From: UBA9300 sp032260385
Lineage (GTDB): Bacteria > Bacteroidota > Bacteroidia > Bacteroidales > VadinHA17
NCBI GenBank assembly: GCA_032260385.1
Contig: JAVVEL010000005.1
Coordinates: 68,185-132,184, forward strand
DNA length: 64,000 bases
Direction: 5' to 3'
Shown: piece by piece, positions 36,038-44,309 of the stretch
How the letters are laid out: each line of letters starts with the position of its first letter
Position numbering within the stretch: the first letter of the stretch is position 1
Program-made: the position numbers and the translations under genes
The notes under the pieces: model-generated
Databases searched by the model: none
What the model saw: the letters and a program-made list of their open reading frames with translations, nothing else
What the model was told of the DNA's origin: nothing

Positions 36038-37630
36038 CTATTCTTCTTCAGAGTTAAAATTAAGGTTAATACCTGCCTTTAATTTTATGACAGCGGCAAA
36101 CACCAGATTATAATCGGAATATATTTTCACATCCCTGCTTCCATCATCGGTGGTATTGAGAGTGAAGGTGAGTATTATCCGGTCAGCATCCTCTGTTTCA
36201 CCAATAAAATCTGATGTCACCTCCACTTCCACCGTTGTTATGCTGGGACCCGTGACTTTCCCGCTGGCATCAACGGGTGCTGCCTGTATCAATTCGCCGG
36301 TGTTTATTGTTTCAAGCACTGTCATTGTGTTTGAGTCATATAATTCTATTGTAACCGATGCATCCAGGGGGAAGCCATTCTCAACATAAAGGTCAAATTT
36401 CATTTCTTCCAGCATTTCAAGAGGATTCTCTTCTTCCGGATCATCACTCCTCAGGAAGTTTTCAGTGGTATCCGAAAGCTGGAGGTTATTTATTCTCAGG
36501 TCCATCGGTATAACCGCCTCCATACTTGCAATGAACCTGCTGTCGCCAAAAATAATATTATCCGTCCCTGTTTCACCCTCCGGGTTTATTGACGCCGAAG
36601 CCAGAAATTCAATCTTGTAGGGTAACATCGATATCAGTTCAGGCAGGTTGGAATTGCTTTTGTCTATTGTGAAAGATGAGTTCACATCCCTGTCATCTAT
36701 GGAGGTGGGAAAGTCCAGGTCGACGGGATCCCTGTCAAGAGAGATCTCCCCCTCATCATCCATACCTTTCACTTCGGCATCTATCCTCATTGGCAGGCCA
36801 AATGAATTATCGTAATTCATTGTTATGGAGGGACTGGCAAGGAATATTGACCCGCTGAGCTTTGAAAATAACTCTTCCATTCCAAGGTCAAGGGTATCCT
36901 TTCCTGATTCTTCGGCAAGGTAACCAAAATAGCCTGTGGCATAATCGAAGTCCGGTTCTTCCACTTCAAGGAAGAGCCTTACACTGTCCGACGGTGCATA
37001 GCTGCCGGGAGGTGATAATACGGTGATTGTCCATTCAACGGGTACCCGGTTATAGGGAAATTCCGGGTCAATGTCAAAACTGGCCAGTGAACCCGACAGG
37101 TCGGCAGAGCCGTTAACCGTTGACCCGGCAGCTACGGTCTCTGACAGGGTGAAGGGGACCGTTCCGTTTACAACGGCTGGCACCTCCAGGTCAACTATTA
37201 CGTCGAAGGAACACCAGGATCTGAGGCTGTAATTAATCAGCCCCGATGAAATCATCATCTTCTTGATTTTAATATCATCTTCCGGTTCAAATACAAGGGT
37301 ATCACTTCCGTCAGGTTCCAGGTTGGCGGTAACAAGCATTGTATTCTCAAAACTTGTTACCGTGAAGGGTGTGTAGAAATCGTCCAGCCTGTATTCGAAT
37401 ATTGAATCTTCCCGGAAAACCAGCTTAACCAGCTTATTCTCATCGAAGACCACCGTGTCATTTGGCTCAACAAGATCGGCCAGGCTGAGCTCACCTTTTA
37501 CGGCTCTCAAAACCCATGTGGGGTTCAGTGCCACCTCTCCCGATAGCTTATCCATATCATAGGTCTCCTTGATACAGGATGGCATAATGAGGAAAAGCAG
37601 CAGGATAATAAGTACTGTTTTGTTTTTCAT
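36038..37630 (-). CDS. Large predicted lipoprotein of unknown function
   Basis: The 530-residue protein begins with a lipoprotein signal whose lipobox is IMPSC, followed by IKETYDMDKLSGE. The rest is predicted mostly beta strand with repeated Asp/Ser/Thr-rich loops, and I recognise no catalytic motif. It lies between a DUF3352 gene (12 bases away) and the DUF5723 barrel gene (2 bases away) in one reverse operon. A surface-exposed or periplasmic partner of the barrel is a reasonable guess, but not shown. Confidence 0.72.
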   Translation of the reverse strand: MKNKTVLIILLLFLIMPSCIKETYDMDKLSGEVALNPTWVLRAVKGELSLADLVEPNDTVVFDENKLVKLVFREDSIFEYRLDDFYTPFTVTSFENTMLVTANLEPDGSDTLVFEPEDDIKIKKMMISSGLINYSLRSWCSFDVIVDLEVPAVVNGTVPFTLSETVAAGSTVNGSADLSGSLASFDIDPEFPYNRVPVEWTITVLSPPGSYAPSDSVRLFLEVEEPDFDYATGYFGYLAEESGKDTLDLGMEELFSKLSGSIFLASPSITMNYDNSFGLPMRIDAEVKGMDDEGEISLDRDPVDLDFPTSIDDRDVNSSFTIDKSNSNLPELISMLPYKIEFLASASINPEGETGTDNIIFGDSRFIASMEAVIPMDLRINNLQLSDTTENFLRSDDPEEENPLEMLEEMKFDLYVENGFPLDASVTIELYDSNTMTVLETINTGELIQAAPVDASGKVTGPSITTVEVEVTSDFIGETEDADRIILTFTLNTTDDGSRDVKIYSDYNLVFAAVIKLKAGINLNFNSEEE

Positions 37631-37642
37631 GTGCCCTTATTT

Positions 37643-40342
37643 TTACCGTGTTATTTCATAATTATATAAAAAGCTGTCGCTTCCTCCGCTTATGAGGTTA
37701 AAGGTGCTTCCCCTGTTAAGTTTACCAATGGAGAAAGGACTTGTTCCTTTGAGAGGAAAGCCTTTCAGGTTCTTTCCCCTGTCATCGATCAGGTAAATAT
37801 TGTCAGCCCCCGCATCAGTAAATCCGATCTTCCTGTCATTTGAAGAAAATTCCAGCCCGTAAGGACCAATAATATTATCCGAACTGAGAGTTATTTTAAA
37901 CATCCTGGACCTGTCGTCGTCAAAGGCTGACAGGGTATTGCCGTCAATAAATATATATTCACCCATCCCGTCTGCATCAAGATCAAAATATTCAAAAACA
38001 GGATCTTCAGAGAAATCACTCACCTTATAGGTCTGTACCTCACCGTTAAAGTTCACCATTTTGATTGAGCCATCAACTGACGCGAGAATCATCCTGGGGC
38101 TGGTGCCCGCAGTCAGCCTGAGCATGGAACGGTCTGACCTCGACACCTGTTCTTTCATTTCAACCCTCACATTACCCCTCCTGTCAAGTATATACATATT
38201 GTCCTCATCATTCACCACAAGGTAATCCTTGCCTGAAACCCTGAAGAATTCAACTTCGTTGCTCACACTTGTGGCAGTCCTGAACTGGTTCCAGCCCCTC
38301 ACCGTGTTGCCTGATTTATCATAGGCATAGATCTTCCTGTCGGCCCCGCAGATAAACAGGCGATAATCCATATTGCTTTCGTAATCAAACAGTGCCAGCC
38401 CGTTTGTGGCAGGCGATCGTAACTGTACAGGGTACCTTTCCACATTATTGCCGTTACGATCGATCAGGTGAAGGTAATTTTTTGATGCAAAAAGTATCTG
38501 GAACTTACCGTTCCTGTAGTAATCTACCATATAGGCATTCCCCATAATAGCTTCACTTACAGGCCTCTTCCATAATATTCTCCCGGCTGAATTGATAAGA
38601 TAGAGGTTATTCTTTAGATCCTGTATGAAGATCTCGCTTCCCCCGGTGTAATGATTGGTAAAAAAGAGTGGCTTGGAACCGGCAATGGTATCCAGCAGGC
38701 TTTCCCAGACTGCCTTGGCTTCTTCTCTCACCTCGGGTTTATACATTACAGAAAGGGTATTATAAAGCATGTCATTGCTTGATACAAACTGGTAGCCTAT
38801 AGCCTGTAGCTTGCGTAATGATTCTGAATTTCTCATCAGTCCGTCCACTATCCCTTCTTTAACGACCCCTTCCAGCAAAGGTATAATCCCCGAGGGCGCA
38901 CAGTAAAAGTAATAGCCTGCCTTACTGGGCAGTGTACTTTCAAATTCCCTGTATGAAAGATCATTTGCAAGGGTCCTGCTAAGAAGATTATCATAAATAA
39001 ATTTGGAAAGTGTTTCACGGGCACTGCCCAGTACCAGGACGTCATCATAAAAACTTGCATAAACCGGCTTCAGGTATTTACCGAAATCCCCTGCCAGCTC
39101 AAAGGCCAGGTTCTCGCCGGGCAGCCTGTATATCCTGTATTCCGTTTCCGCATCAGGCTTATAAGCAATAATAAACCTGTCTGATGAAAGACCCTCTCTC
39201 CGGTAATACTGTTCCAGTTCAGCTGCAAAGGCCTCTTCGGTGGCATTGCTGCCCCTGAGATCAAAAAGCATCAGCTTATTCATTTCCTTATCCTGGCCCT
39301 TAATGCCAAGGTAAACCCTTGCCATTTCACCTGTAAACTGGGCTTTCAGAATATCAGAAATGTACCTGGTTTCCCCGGGCGTACTGACCGATTGCTTCCC
39401 GACAGGCTTTGTTATTATCTCAAACATGGCCGCGCTGGCCGGTATATACCTGTAGATATCGTATGATCCGGGTTCCTGAAACCTGTAGTTATAAAGTATA
39501 TGGCTGGTATCGCGTGTTTCTATATACCCGCTCATTACGAAGCCGGTATTGTTCAGGTAAAGATCAGTTTCAAGGCATGAAGCCAGGTCAGGCAGCCTGG
39601 ACGCCGGCCCTTCATTCATACTCCCGGTGAGAAGTGAAATAAATTTAGCCACATTGTCAAACAGGATGTAGACCTTGTTTTCGTTCTTGCCGGCTGCTTC
39701 TGCTACAGGCATGAATCCAGGCAGGTCCCTGATATCCCTTTCCTGTTCAACCTGTCTTATGCCGGCTTCAACAAGAAGGCCCGAAGGACTGATTATTATT
39801 ACGCCCTTAACCATGGTCAGATATAATGATGCTTCACCTGTTACTTCCCTCAGCACCTCGTAAACATTGCTTCCCTGGTACTCCTTCTGTGTATAGCCAA
39901 AGCCCGGTATTTCGTCCAGTATTGCCCTGAGGTGTTTATCACGTATCTCCGGGCTTGCTGCAAATGAAAATAAGGGAGTCAGCCTGTTCTTGCCCAGCAG
40001 ATGAATCGATATAAGTACAGGATTATTCCCCGCAAGCTGGCCGTACTCTCTCTTGTGTGTCAGTGAATCAACAAGATCGATGGCACCGGTGAAACCCTGT
40101 AACTCCGGTATTTCAGACATACCGTCTATCATCTCATTGTCGGCAGCGAGCGACTCAAAAAGGCCGGGCATATCAACGGCTTCAATAATTATTCCTGCAT
40201 CAAGGGGAATGCTCCCGTAGGGACTGGCAATATATGCCCTCTTCTTCTCCTGCAGGAAATATGCCAGGGCCCCCATGCCGGCAAAAAGTACTGCTATTAT
40301 TATTATTGTCCAGGTTCTTGACACTCCTGTATCTTTTTTCAT
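37643..40342 (-). CDS. DUF3352-type membrane-anchored protein with C-terminal beta-propeller
   Basis: The protein of about 899 residues has one N-terminal membrane helix (about 10-30) and a large periplasmic part. Residues up to about 530 resemble the DUF3352 family. The C-terminal third has blade-like repeats with motifs such as LINSAGRILW, LIDRNGNNV, AYDKSGNTV and ILDRRGNVR, which indicates a PQQ-type or WD-type propeller. Such proteins may scaffold envelope complexes; nothing specific is known. The ATG at 40342 is preferred because of the -7 box upstream. It heads the reverse operon that runs to the DUF4834 gene. Confidence 0.75.
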   Translation of the reverse strand: MKKDTGVSRTWTIIIIAVLFAGMGALAYFLQEKKRAYIASPYGSIPLDAGIIIEAVDMPGLFESLAADNEMIDGMSEIPELQGFTGAIDLVDSLTHKREYGQLAGNNPVLISIHLLGKNRLTPLFSFAASPEIRDKHLRAILDEIPGFGYTQKEYQGSNVYEVLREVTGEASLYLTMVKGVIIISPSGLLVEAGIRQVEQERDIRDLPGFMPVAEAAGKNENKVYILFDNVAKFISLLTGSMNEGPASRLPDLASCLETDLYLNNTGFVMSGYIETRDTSHILYNYRFQEPGSYDIYRYIPASAAMFEIITKPVGKQSVSTPGETRYISDILKAQFTGEMARVYLGIKGQDKEMNKLMLFDLRGSNATEEAFAAELEQYYRREGLSSDRFIIAYKPDAETEYRIYRLPGENLAFELAGDFGKYLKPVYASFYDDVLVLGSARETLSKFIYDNLLSRTLANDLSYREFESTLPSKAGYYFYCAPSGIIPLLEGVVKEGIVDGLMRNSESLRKLQAIGYQFVSSNDMLYNTLSVMYKPEVREEAKAVWESLLDTIAGSKPLFFTNHYTGGSEIFIQDLKNNLYLINSAGRILWKRPVSEAIMGNAYMVDYYRNGKFQILFASKNYLHLIDRNGNNVERYPVQLRSPATNGLALFDYESNMDYRLFICGADRKIYAYDKSGNTVRGWNQFRTATSVSNEVEFFRVSGKDYLVVNDEDNMYILDRRGNVRVEMKEQVSRSDRSMLRLTAGTSPRMILASVDGSIKMVNFNGEVQTYKVSDFSEDPVFEYFDLDADGMGEYIFIDGNTLSAFDDDRSRMFKITLSSDNIIGPYGLEFSSNDRKIGFTDAGADNIYLIDDRGKNLKGFPLKGTSPFSIGKLNRGSTFNLISGGSDSFLYNYEITR

Positions 40343-40357
40343 AGATATTAACGTTTT

Positions 40358-40365
40358 CAAAAGTA
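40358..40365 (-). promoter_or_regulatory. -7 box TACTTTTG for the DUF3352 operon
   Basis: The reverse strand reads TACTTTTG, 15 bases before the ATG at 40342. Confidence 0.5.
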
Positions 40366-40455
40366 ATAAATTATTAAGGAATATACACTCTCACCACAAA
40401 GACACTCCGGGGCCCGCTTATCTTTTGCCTCTCTTCTCTGTCTGGCTCCTCGCTA

Positions 40456-40476
40456 GATTTGCCCACCGGGCAAATC
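40456..40476. repeat. Perfect hairpin, 9-bp stem and 3-base loop
   Basis: GATTTGCCC and GGGCAAATC flank an ACC loop. It lies 40 bases before the promoter of the cyanophycinase-like gene and could be an operator or the end of an upstream RNA. Confidence 0.6.
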
Positions 40477-40492
40477 ATTTACGCTCGGCCCG

Positions 40493-40513
40493 GTTTGTCG
40501 TTTGTCGTTTGTC
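40493..40513 (+). repeat. Three perfect copies of the heptamer GTTTGTC
   Basis: The units are 40493-40499, 40500-40506 and 40507-40513. They abut the TATCTTTG box, and each contains a TTG. Changes in copy number would alter the -33 to -7 arrangement. Confidence 0.85.
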
Positions 40514-40524
40514 TTTTATCTTTG
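40495..40524 (+). promoter_or_regulatory. Promoter TTG-N19-TATCTTTG for the cyanophycinase-like gene
   Basis: TTG at 40495-40497 and TATCTTTG at 40517-40524 have a 19-base spacer. The ATG is 17 bases downstream. Confidence 0.7.
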
Positions 40525-40540
40525 CTTAAAAACTTAAATC

Positions 40541-41482
40541 ATGAAACAAGCTTTTTCCATCCCTGCATCCCTTACCCTGGCCTTTATGATACTGCATTCA
40601 TGCTCCGGCGACAGGGAGGCTAAGCCTCTTTCCGCAGACACATCTCTCACCCGTGGTCCTGAAAAAGGCTCACTGGTAATAGTGGGTGGCGCAATGCGGG
40701 ATACAGCTATTATTGATCGCTTTATTGAACTTGCGGGAGGGCCGGATGCTCCCATAGTTGTTATCCCCACCGCATCGGGAGCATCCGGGATCAATAATGA
40801 AAGAACAATACGTTTTCTTACTGAACGCGGGGCAAGCGATGTTACGGTGTTACATACCTACGACTCCCTGGAGGCAGACACCCCGGGATTCACGGAGCCC
40901 ATAAAAAGGGCCATGGGACTCTGGTTTACCGGTGGCAGGCAATGGCGTATTGTGGATGCCTACGGGGGCACGGCCACAGAGGAAGAGATAAGAAAGATAC
41001 TTGAGCGGGGAGGGGTTATCGGAGGATCATCAGCCGGTGCAACAATACAGGGAAGCTATCTTGCGAGGGGAGATACAAAGACAAATACAATTATGATGGG
41101 CGACCATGAAAGAGGCTTCAGCTACCTCAGTGCCTCGGCTATCGATCAGCACCTGCTGGTGCGCAACCGTCAGCATGATCTCGTGGAAGTGATAGAAGCT
41201 CACCCCCACCTGCTGGGCATTGGCCTTGATGAAAATACAGCAATTATAGTCCGGGGTGATGAATTTGAAGTAATGGGCGAAAGTTTCGTGGCTGTTTACG
41301 ACCATTTTCTCTGGGCAAAAGATGATGCTGGTGAACCGGCCCTTGCCAACGGAGGTAAATTTTTCCTTCTCAGGGAAGGCGACAGGTATAATGTACACGA
41401 GCGAAGGGTAACACAATGGTCAGGTGGCAGCAACCGTGACATATTTGCAGTACCCGACTCGGCCCTTGTGTCAGTGAAATAA
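40541..41482 (+). CDS. Cyanophycinase-like lipoprotein (peptidase family S51)
   Basis: The 313-residue protein has a lipoprotein signal with lipobox ILHSC and a class-I-glutamine-amidotransferase-like body of peptidase family S51. The nucleophile serine lies in GGSSAGA near residue 167, preceded by the WFTGGRQWR loop, and DQHLLVRNRQHDL follows. Cyanophycinases split cyanophycin into beta-Asp-Arg dipeptides; related secreted enzymes act on other peptides. An export signal suggests an extracellular or periplasmic substrate. The gene stands alone with its own promoter and is followed by a 557-base region without a firm gene. Confidence 0.85.
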   Translation: MKQAFSIPASLTLAFMILHSCSGDREAKPLSADTSLTRGPEKGSLVIVGGAMRDTAIIDRFIELAGGPDAPIVVIPTASGASGINNERTIRFLTERGASDVTVLHTYDSLEADTPGFTEPIKRAMGLWFTGGRQWRIVDAYGGTATEEEIRKILERGGVIGGSSAGATIQGSYLARGDTKTNTIMMGDHERGFSYLSASAIDQHLLVRNRQHDLVEVIEAHPHLLGIGLDENTAIIVRGDEFEVMGESFVAVYDHFLWAKDDAGEPALANGGKFFLLREGDRYNVHERRVTQWSGGSNRDIFAVPDSALVSVK

Positions 41483-41608
41483 TGGAATCTTAAGCCTGAA
41501 TGACAGCCGTCACCCGGATACTATGACGCAAATTAACCTTTGCTATGAGCAAGATCACTGTTTATCCTTGGCTCTTAACTTTTATACTGGTACATTTATA
41601 AAAGGAAA

Positions 41609-41760
41609 ACCGCCTGCTTTTTTTGCAGGTAAAATGATGAAAGGCGGTCAATGGTTCTTTACAAAGAGTTAGGTTTATTTCTACATGGATTCATTTTCAT
41701 TTCCATTTGCAATTCCATTCGACAGTCTGGTTGTTAGGGTTTGCGACCGCCTTTCTTTTT
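41609..41760 (+). ncRNA. Candidate structured RNA with mutually exclusive stems
   Basis: ACCGCC (41609-41614) can pair with GGCGGT (41643-41648). GAAAGGCGGTC (41639-41649) is also the exact complement of GACCGCCTTTC (41745-41755), which is followed by five T residues. A small hairpin CCTGC-T7-GCAGG (41613-41629) competes with the first pairing. This three-strand arrangement resembles an attenuator or a regulatory RNA with its terminator. No forward gene lies immediately downstream, so a small RNA is more likely than a leader. Confidence 0.35.
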
Positions 41761-41769
41761 AAAATACGG

Positions 41770-41800
41770 CAAATAGCATTTTGGCACGCTATTTGTCTTT
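41770..41800 (+). terminator. Hairpin with T-rich tail
   Basis: CAAATAGC (41770-41777) and GCTATTTG (41788-41795) form a perfect 8-bp stem with a 10-base loop, followed by TCTTTTATTTTA. It is a plausible intrinsic terminator for a forward transcript. Confidence 0.45.
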
Positions 41801-41848
41801 TATTTTATACACAGGCAATCTCCAATATATACCTCGAAAAGAAAGGGC

Positions 41849-41887
41849 AGCCAGGTAAACAGGATCTTACCTGGCTTTTACTTTTTG
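41849..41887 (+). terminator. Strong hairpin with T-rich tail
   Basis: AGCCAGGTAA (41849-41858) and TTACCTGGCT (41867-41876) form a perfect 10-bp stem with an 8-base loop. The sequence after it is TTTACTTTTT, and the sequence before it is purine-rich, so it may act in both directions. Confidence 0.5.
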
Positions 41888-42039
41888 GGCTTTCTCTGAA
41901 TATCATGATCCTTATAATCCATAAACTTTAAAATACAGAATTTCGAATGATGAATTATGAATTATGAATTATGAAGTTTTTGAAAACTATTGGAACAGGA
42001 AATTTCAAAGTCAGAGATATTACTTAAAGCAATAATTTT

Positions 42040-43029
42040 TTAAAATGGCCTGTAACCAATGATTTCCCTGACATCCCTGATAGTCTTCGCTGCGCTCTCC
42101 CTGGCTTTCTCCGCTCCTTCCCTGACAACCCTTGCCAGGTACTCCCTGTCTGCCATAACCTCCTTTATCCTTTCGCGTATGGGAGCGGTGAAATTATTTA
42201 TATCCTCTGCCAGCTGTTTTTTCATGTCACCGTAGCGTATCTCACACCTGGCATGCTTCTCCCTGAAAGCTTCCACGCTTGAAGGATCCGACATCACCTC
42301 CATCAGGGTGAACAGGTTTTGTACCGGCTCCGATGGCTGCTGGTTTGGTTTCTCGGGACCGGTATCGGTAACCGCCTTCATAACCTTCCTGCGTATTGTC
42401 TTTTCGTCATCAACGAGAAAAATGCCGTTGCCTTCGCTCTTACCCATCTTCCCGCTGCCATCCAGTCCGGGAATTTTTATCAGTTTCTCACCGAAATTAT
42501 AGGCATCGGGTTCGGGAAAATAATCAACATTATACATAGTATTAAAACGGCGGGCAAATTTGCGTGTCATTTCAAGGTGCTGCTCCTGGTCCTTGCCTAC
42601 GGGTACCTTGTTGGCCCTGTGTATAATAATATCGGCTGCCATAAGTACAGGATAGGTGAGCAATCCGGCATTCACATTGTCAGGCTGCTTCCTTACCTTC
42701 TCCTTGAATGAAGCCGTACGCTCAAGCTCACCGACATAGGCATTCATATTAAGCAAGAGGTATAGTTCACATACCTCGGGAAGGTCACTCTGGATATACA
42801 GTGTGGCCACCTCCGGATCAATACCGCAGGCAAGGTATTCTGCCATAACCTGCATGATGTTCAGATGCAGGTTTTCCGGGTGGGGGTGAGTGGTAAGGGA
42901 ATGGTAGTCGGCAATAAAGAAAAAACACCGGTTCTCATACTGCATCTTAACAGCATTGCGCACCATGCCGAAATAATTACCCAGGTGCAGGTTACCCGTT
43001 GACCTGATTCCGCTTACTACCGTATCCAT
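42040..43029 (-). CDS. trpS: Tryptophanyl-tRNA synthetase
   Basis: TrpS charges tRNA-Trp. The 329-residue product (from the ATG at 43029) begins MDTVVSGIRSTGNLHLGNY, with the HIGH-like motif in NLHLGNY. The KMSKS-equivalent is GKMGKSEGN near residue 190. The ATG at 43050 is rejected as start because the -7 box ends only two bases before it, leaving it at or before the transcription start. The gene is divergent from rbfA. Confidence 0.96.
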   Translation of the reverse strand: MDTVVSGIRSTGNLHLGNYFGMVRNAVKMQYENRCFFFIADYHSLTTHPHPENLHLNIMQVMAEYLACGIDPEVATLYIQSDLPEVCELYLLLNMNAYVGELERTASFKEKVRKQPDNVNAGLLTYPVLMAADIIIHRANKVPVGKDQEQHLEMTRKFARRFNTMYNVDYFPEPDAYNFGEKLIKIPGLDGSGKMGKSEGNGIFLVDDEKTIRRKVMKAVTDTGPEKPNQQPSEPVQNLFTLMEVMSDPSSVEAFREKHARCEIRYGDMKKQLAEDINNFTAPIRERIKEVMADREYLARVVREGAEKARESAAKTIRDVREIIGYRPF

Positions 43030-43052
43030 CTGTTTTAATTTAAATTCCATCG

Positions 43053-43083
43053 CAAACCTACTTTATTTTTAATAAATTACCAA
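43053..43083 (-). promoter_or_regulatory. Promoter TTG-N20-TAGGTTTG for trpS
   Basis: On the reverse strand, TTG at 43083-43081 and TAGGTTTG at 43060-43053 have a 20-base spacer. The box position decides the trpS start codon. Confidence 0.7.
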
Positions 43084-43113
43084 TATAAGATTCCCCGCCC
43101 TTTTAGCTTTTAC

Positions 43114-43121
43114 TATCTTTG
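43114..43121 (+). promoter_or_regulatory. -7 box TATCTTTG for the rbfA operon
   Basis: TATCTTTG lies 17 bases before the proposed rbfA ATG at 43139, in the short spacer divergent from trpS. Confidence 0.6.
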
Positions 43122-43138
43122 CAAAAATCAGCATGCTT

Positions 43139-43480
43139 ATGGAATCGACACGACAGAAGAAAGTATCCAGGCTACTGCAGAAAGAACTGGCTGAGATACT
43201 GAGGCAAAAAACAACGGAGCTGGCAAGGGGAAAAATGATAACCGTAACAACTGTGAGGGTAAGCCCCGACCTTGGCCTGGCCAAAATCTACCTCAGCATC
43301 TTTCCATCAGACAAAAGTGAGGAGATACTCGAAAACATTACCGATAATACGCCCCGGATACGTAACGAACTGGGATCAAAGGTGCGCAAGCAGCTTAGGA
43401 TCATCCCCGAAATAGCCTTCTATCTCGACGACAGCCTCGATTATATCGATAATATTGACAAGCTCCTGGACAAAGACTAA
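43139..43480 (+). CDS. rbfA: Ribosome-binding factor A
   Basis: RbfA is a KH-fold assembly factor for the 30S subunit, acting in 16S rRNA 5'-end maturation. The product of about 113 residues has the typical start ESTRQKKVSRLLQKELAEIL and the conserved VTVRVSPDLGLAKIYLSIF strand. The ATG at 43139 gives the family-like N-terminus; 43133 is also in frame. It opens an operon of methyltransferase, permease, lipoprotein and amidohydrolase genes. Confidence 0.95.
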   Translation: MESTRQKKVSRLLQKELAEILRQKTTELARGKMITVTTVRVSPDLGLAKIYLSIFPSDKSEEILENITDNTPRIRNELGSKVRKQLRIIPEIAFYLDDSLDYIDNIDKLLDKD

Positions 43481-43490
43481 GATCAGTGTA

Positions 43491-44309
43491 ATGAGATATG
43501 ACCCGGTAAAAAGCCGTATTGGGAAAATGGTCAGCAGATCAGTGTGGCTGAGAAAAATGTTTTATGCCCTGCTCGACAGCCTCCTTCTCCGCACATGGCA
43601 TGTTAAAAAAGCTGTAAGGCAATTCGCGGCAGAAAAGCCGGATGCTGAAAATATACTTGATGCCGGCTCCGGATTCGGACAGTATTCCTGGTGGATGGCC
43701 GGATTAAATAAAAACTGGAACATAGTGGGCCTTGATATCAAGGAGGAACAAATAAATGACTGCAACTGGTTTATAAGCAAGACCCGGGCTGCTGGCAGGG
43801 TGTCATTCCGTCTTGCTGACCTTACCTCCTTTGCTGAAAATGAAAAATATGACCTCATCCTCACTGTTGACGTGATGGAACATATTGATGACGACAATAC
43901 CGTCTTCGGTAATTTTTTCAGTGCCCTGCAAAATAATGGCTGGCTGATAATATCAACACCCTCCGATAAGGGAGGATCTGATGTTCACAATGAAGATGAC
44001 CATTCATTTATAGAGGAACATGTCAGGGACGGCTATGGCATGGAAGAAATAAGGGAAAAATTGCAGTCGGCCGGCTTCAACAGCATAATGAGTCGATATA
44101 CCTACGGCACACCGGGTAAATTATCATGGACCCTGTCAATGAAATACCCGGTTATCATGCTTAACTTCTCATTGATCCTCGCCCTTATACTTCCATTTTA
44201 TTATATCCTGGTAATGCCCCTTGCCCTTATACTTAATTATTCTGACCTTCGTTTAAAACACAGGGAAGGAACGGGCCTGCTCCTTATTGCAAAAAAACAG
44301 AACAATTGA
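43491..44309 (+). CDS. Class I SAM-dependent methyltransferase with C-terminal hydrophobic segments
   Basis: The 272-residue protein has SAM-binding motif I as ILDAGSGFGQYSWW (about residues 50-63), motif II around LTVDVMEHIDDD and a post-motif region WLIISTPS. About 50 residues at the C-terminus form one or two hydrophobic helices, suggesting membrane association and a lipid or quinone-like substrate. The substrate cannot be named. I prefer the ATG at 43491 over the longer frame that overlaps rbfA. Its stop overlaps the TTG start of the next gene (TTGA). Confidence 0.8.
   Translation: MRYDPVKSRIGKMVSRSVWLRKMFYALLDSLLLRTWHVKKAVRQFAAEKPDAENILDAGSGFGQYSWWMAGLNKNWNIVGLDIKEEQINDCNWFISKTRAAGRVSFRLADLTSFAENEKYDLILTVDVMEHIDDDNTVFGNFFSALQNNGWLIISTPSDKGGSDVHNEDDHSFIEEHVRDGYGMEEIREKLQSAGFNSIMSRYTYGTPGKLSWTLSMKYPVIMLNFSLILALILPFYYILVMPLALILNYSDLRLKHREGTGLLLIAKKQNN

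Larger units (their letters stand above)
41483..42039. other. Gene-poor region with four hairpins
   Basis: No recognisable gene lies between the cyanophycinase-like gene and trpS, which converge. A 74-codon frame from a TTG at 41707 (to 41931) encodes two hydrophobic segments but has no ribosome-binding site or recognisable family, so I do not call it. A 12-codon ORF (41635-41673, MMKGGQWFFTKS) and a 25-codon ORF (41684-41761) are also open. The stretch 41609-41876 holds a series of perfect inverted repeats, described separately. TGAATTA is repeated three times at 41951-41971. Confidence 0.7.

Noticed and set aside
41707..41931. 74-codon frame with two hydrophobic segments after the cyanophycinase-like gene
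   Set aside because: It has only a TTG start, no ribosome-binding site, and spans several perfect hairpins; it could be a gene remnant but cannot be supported.
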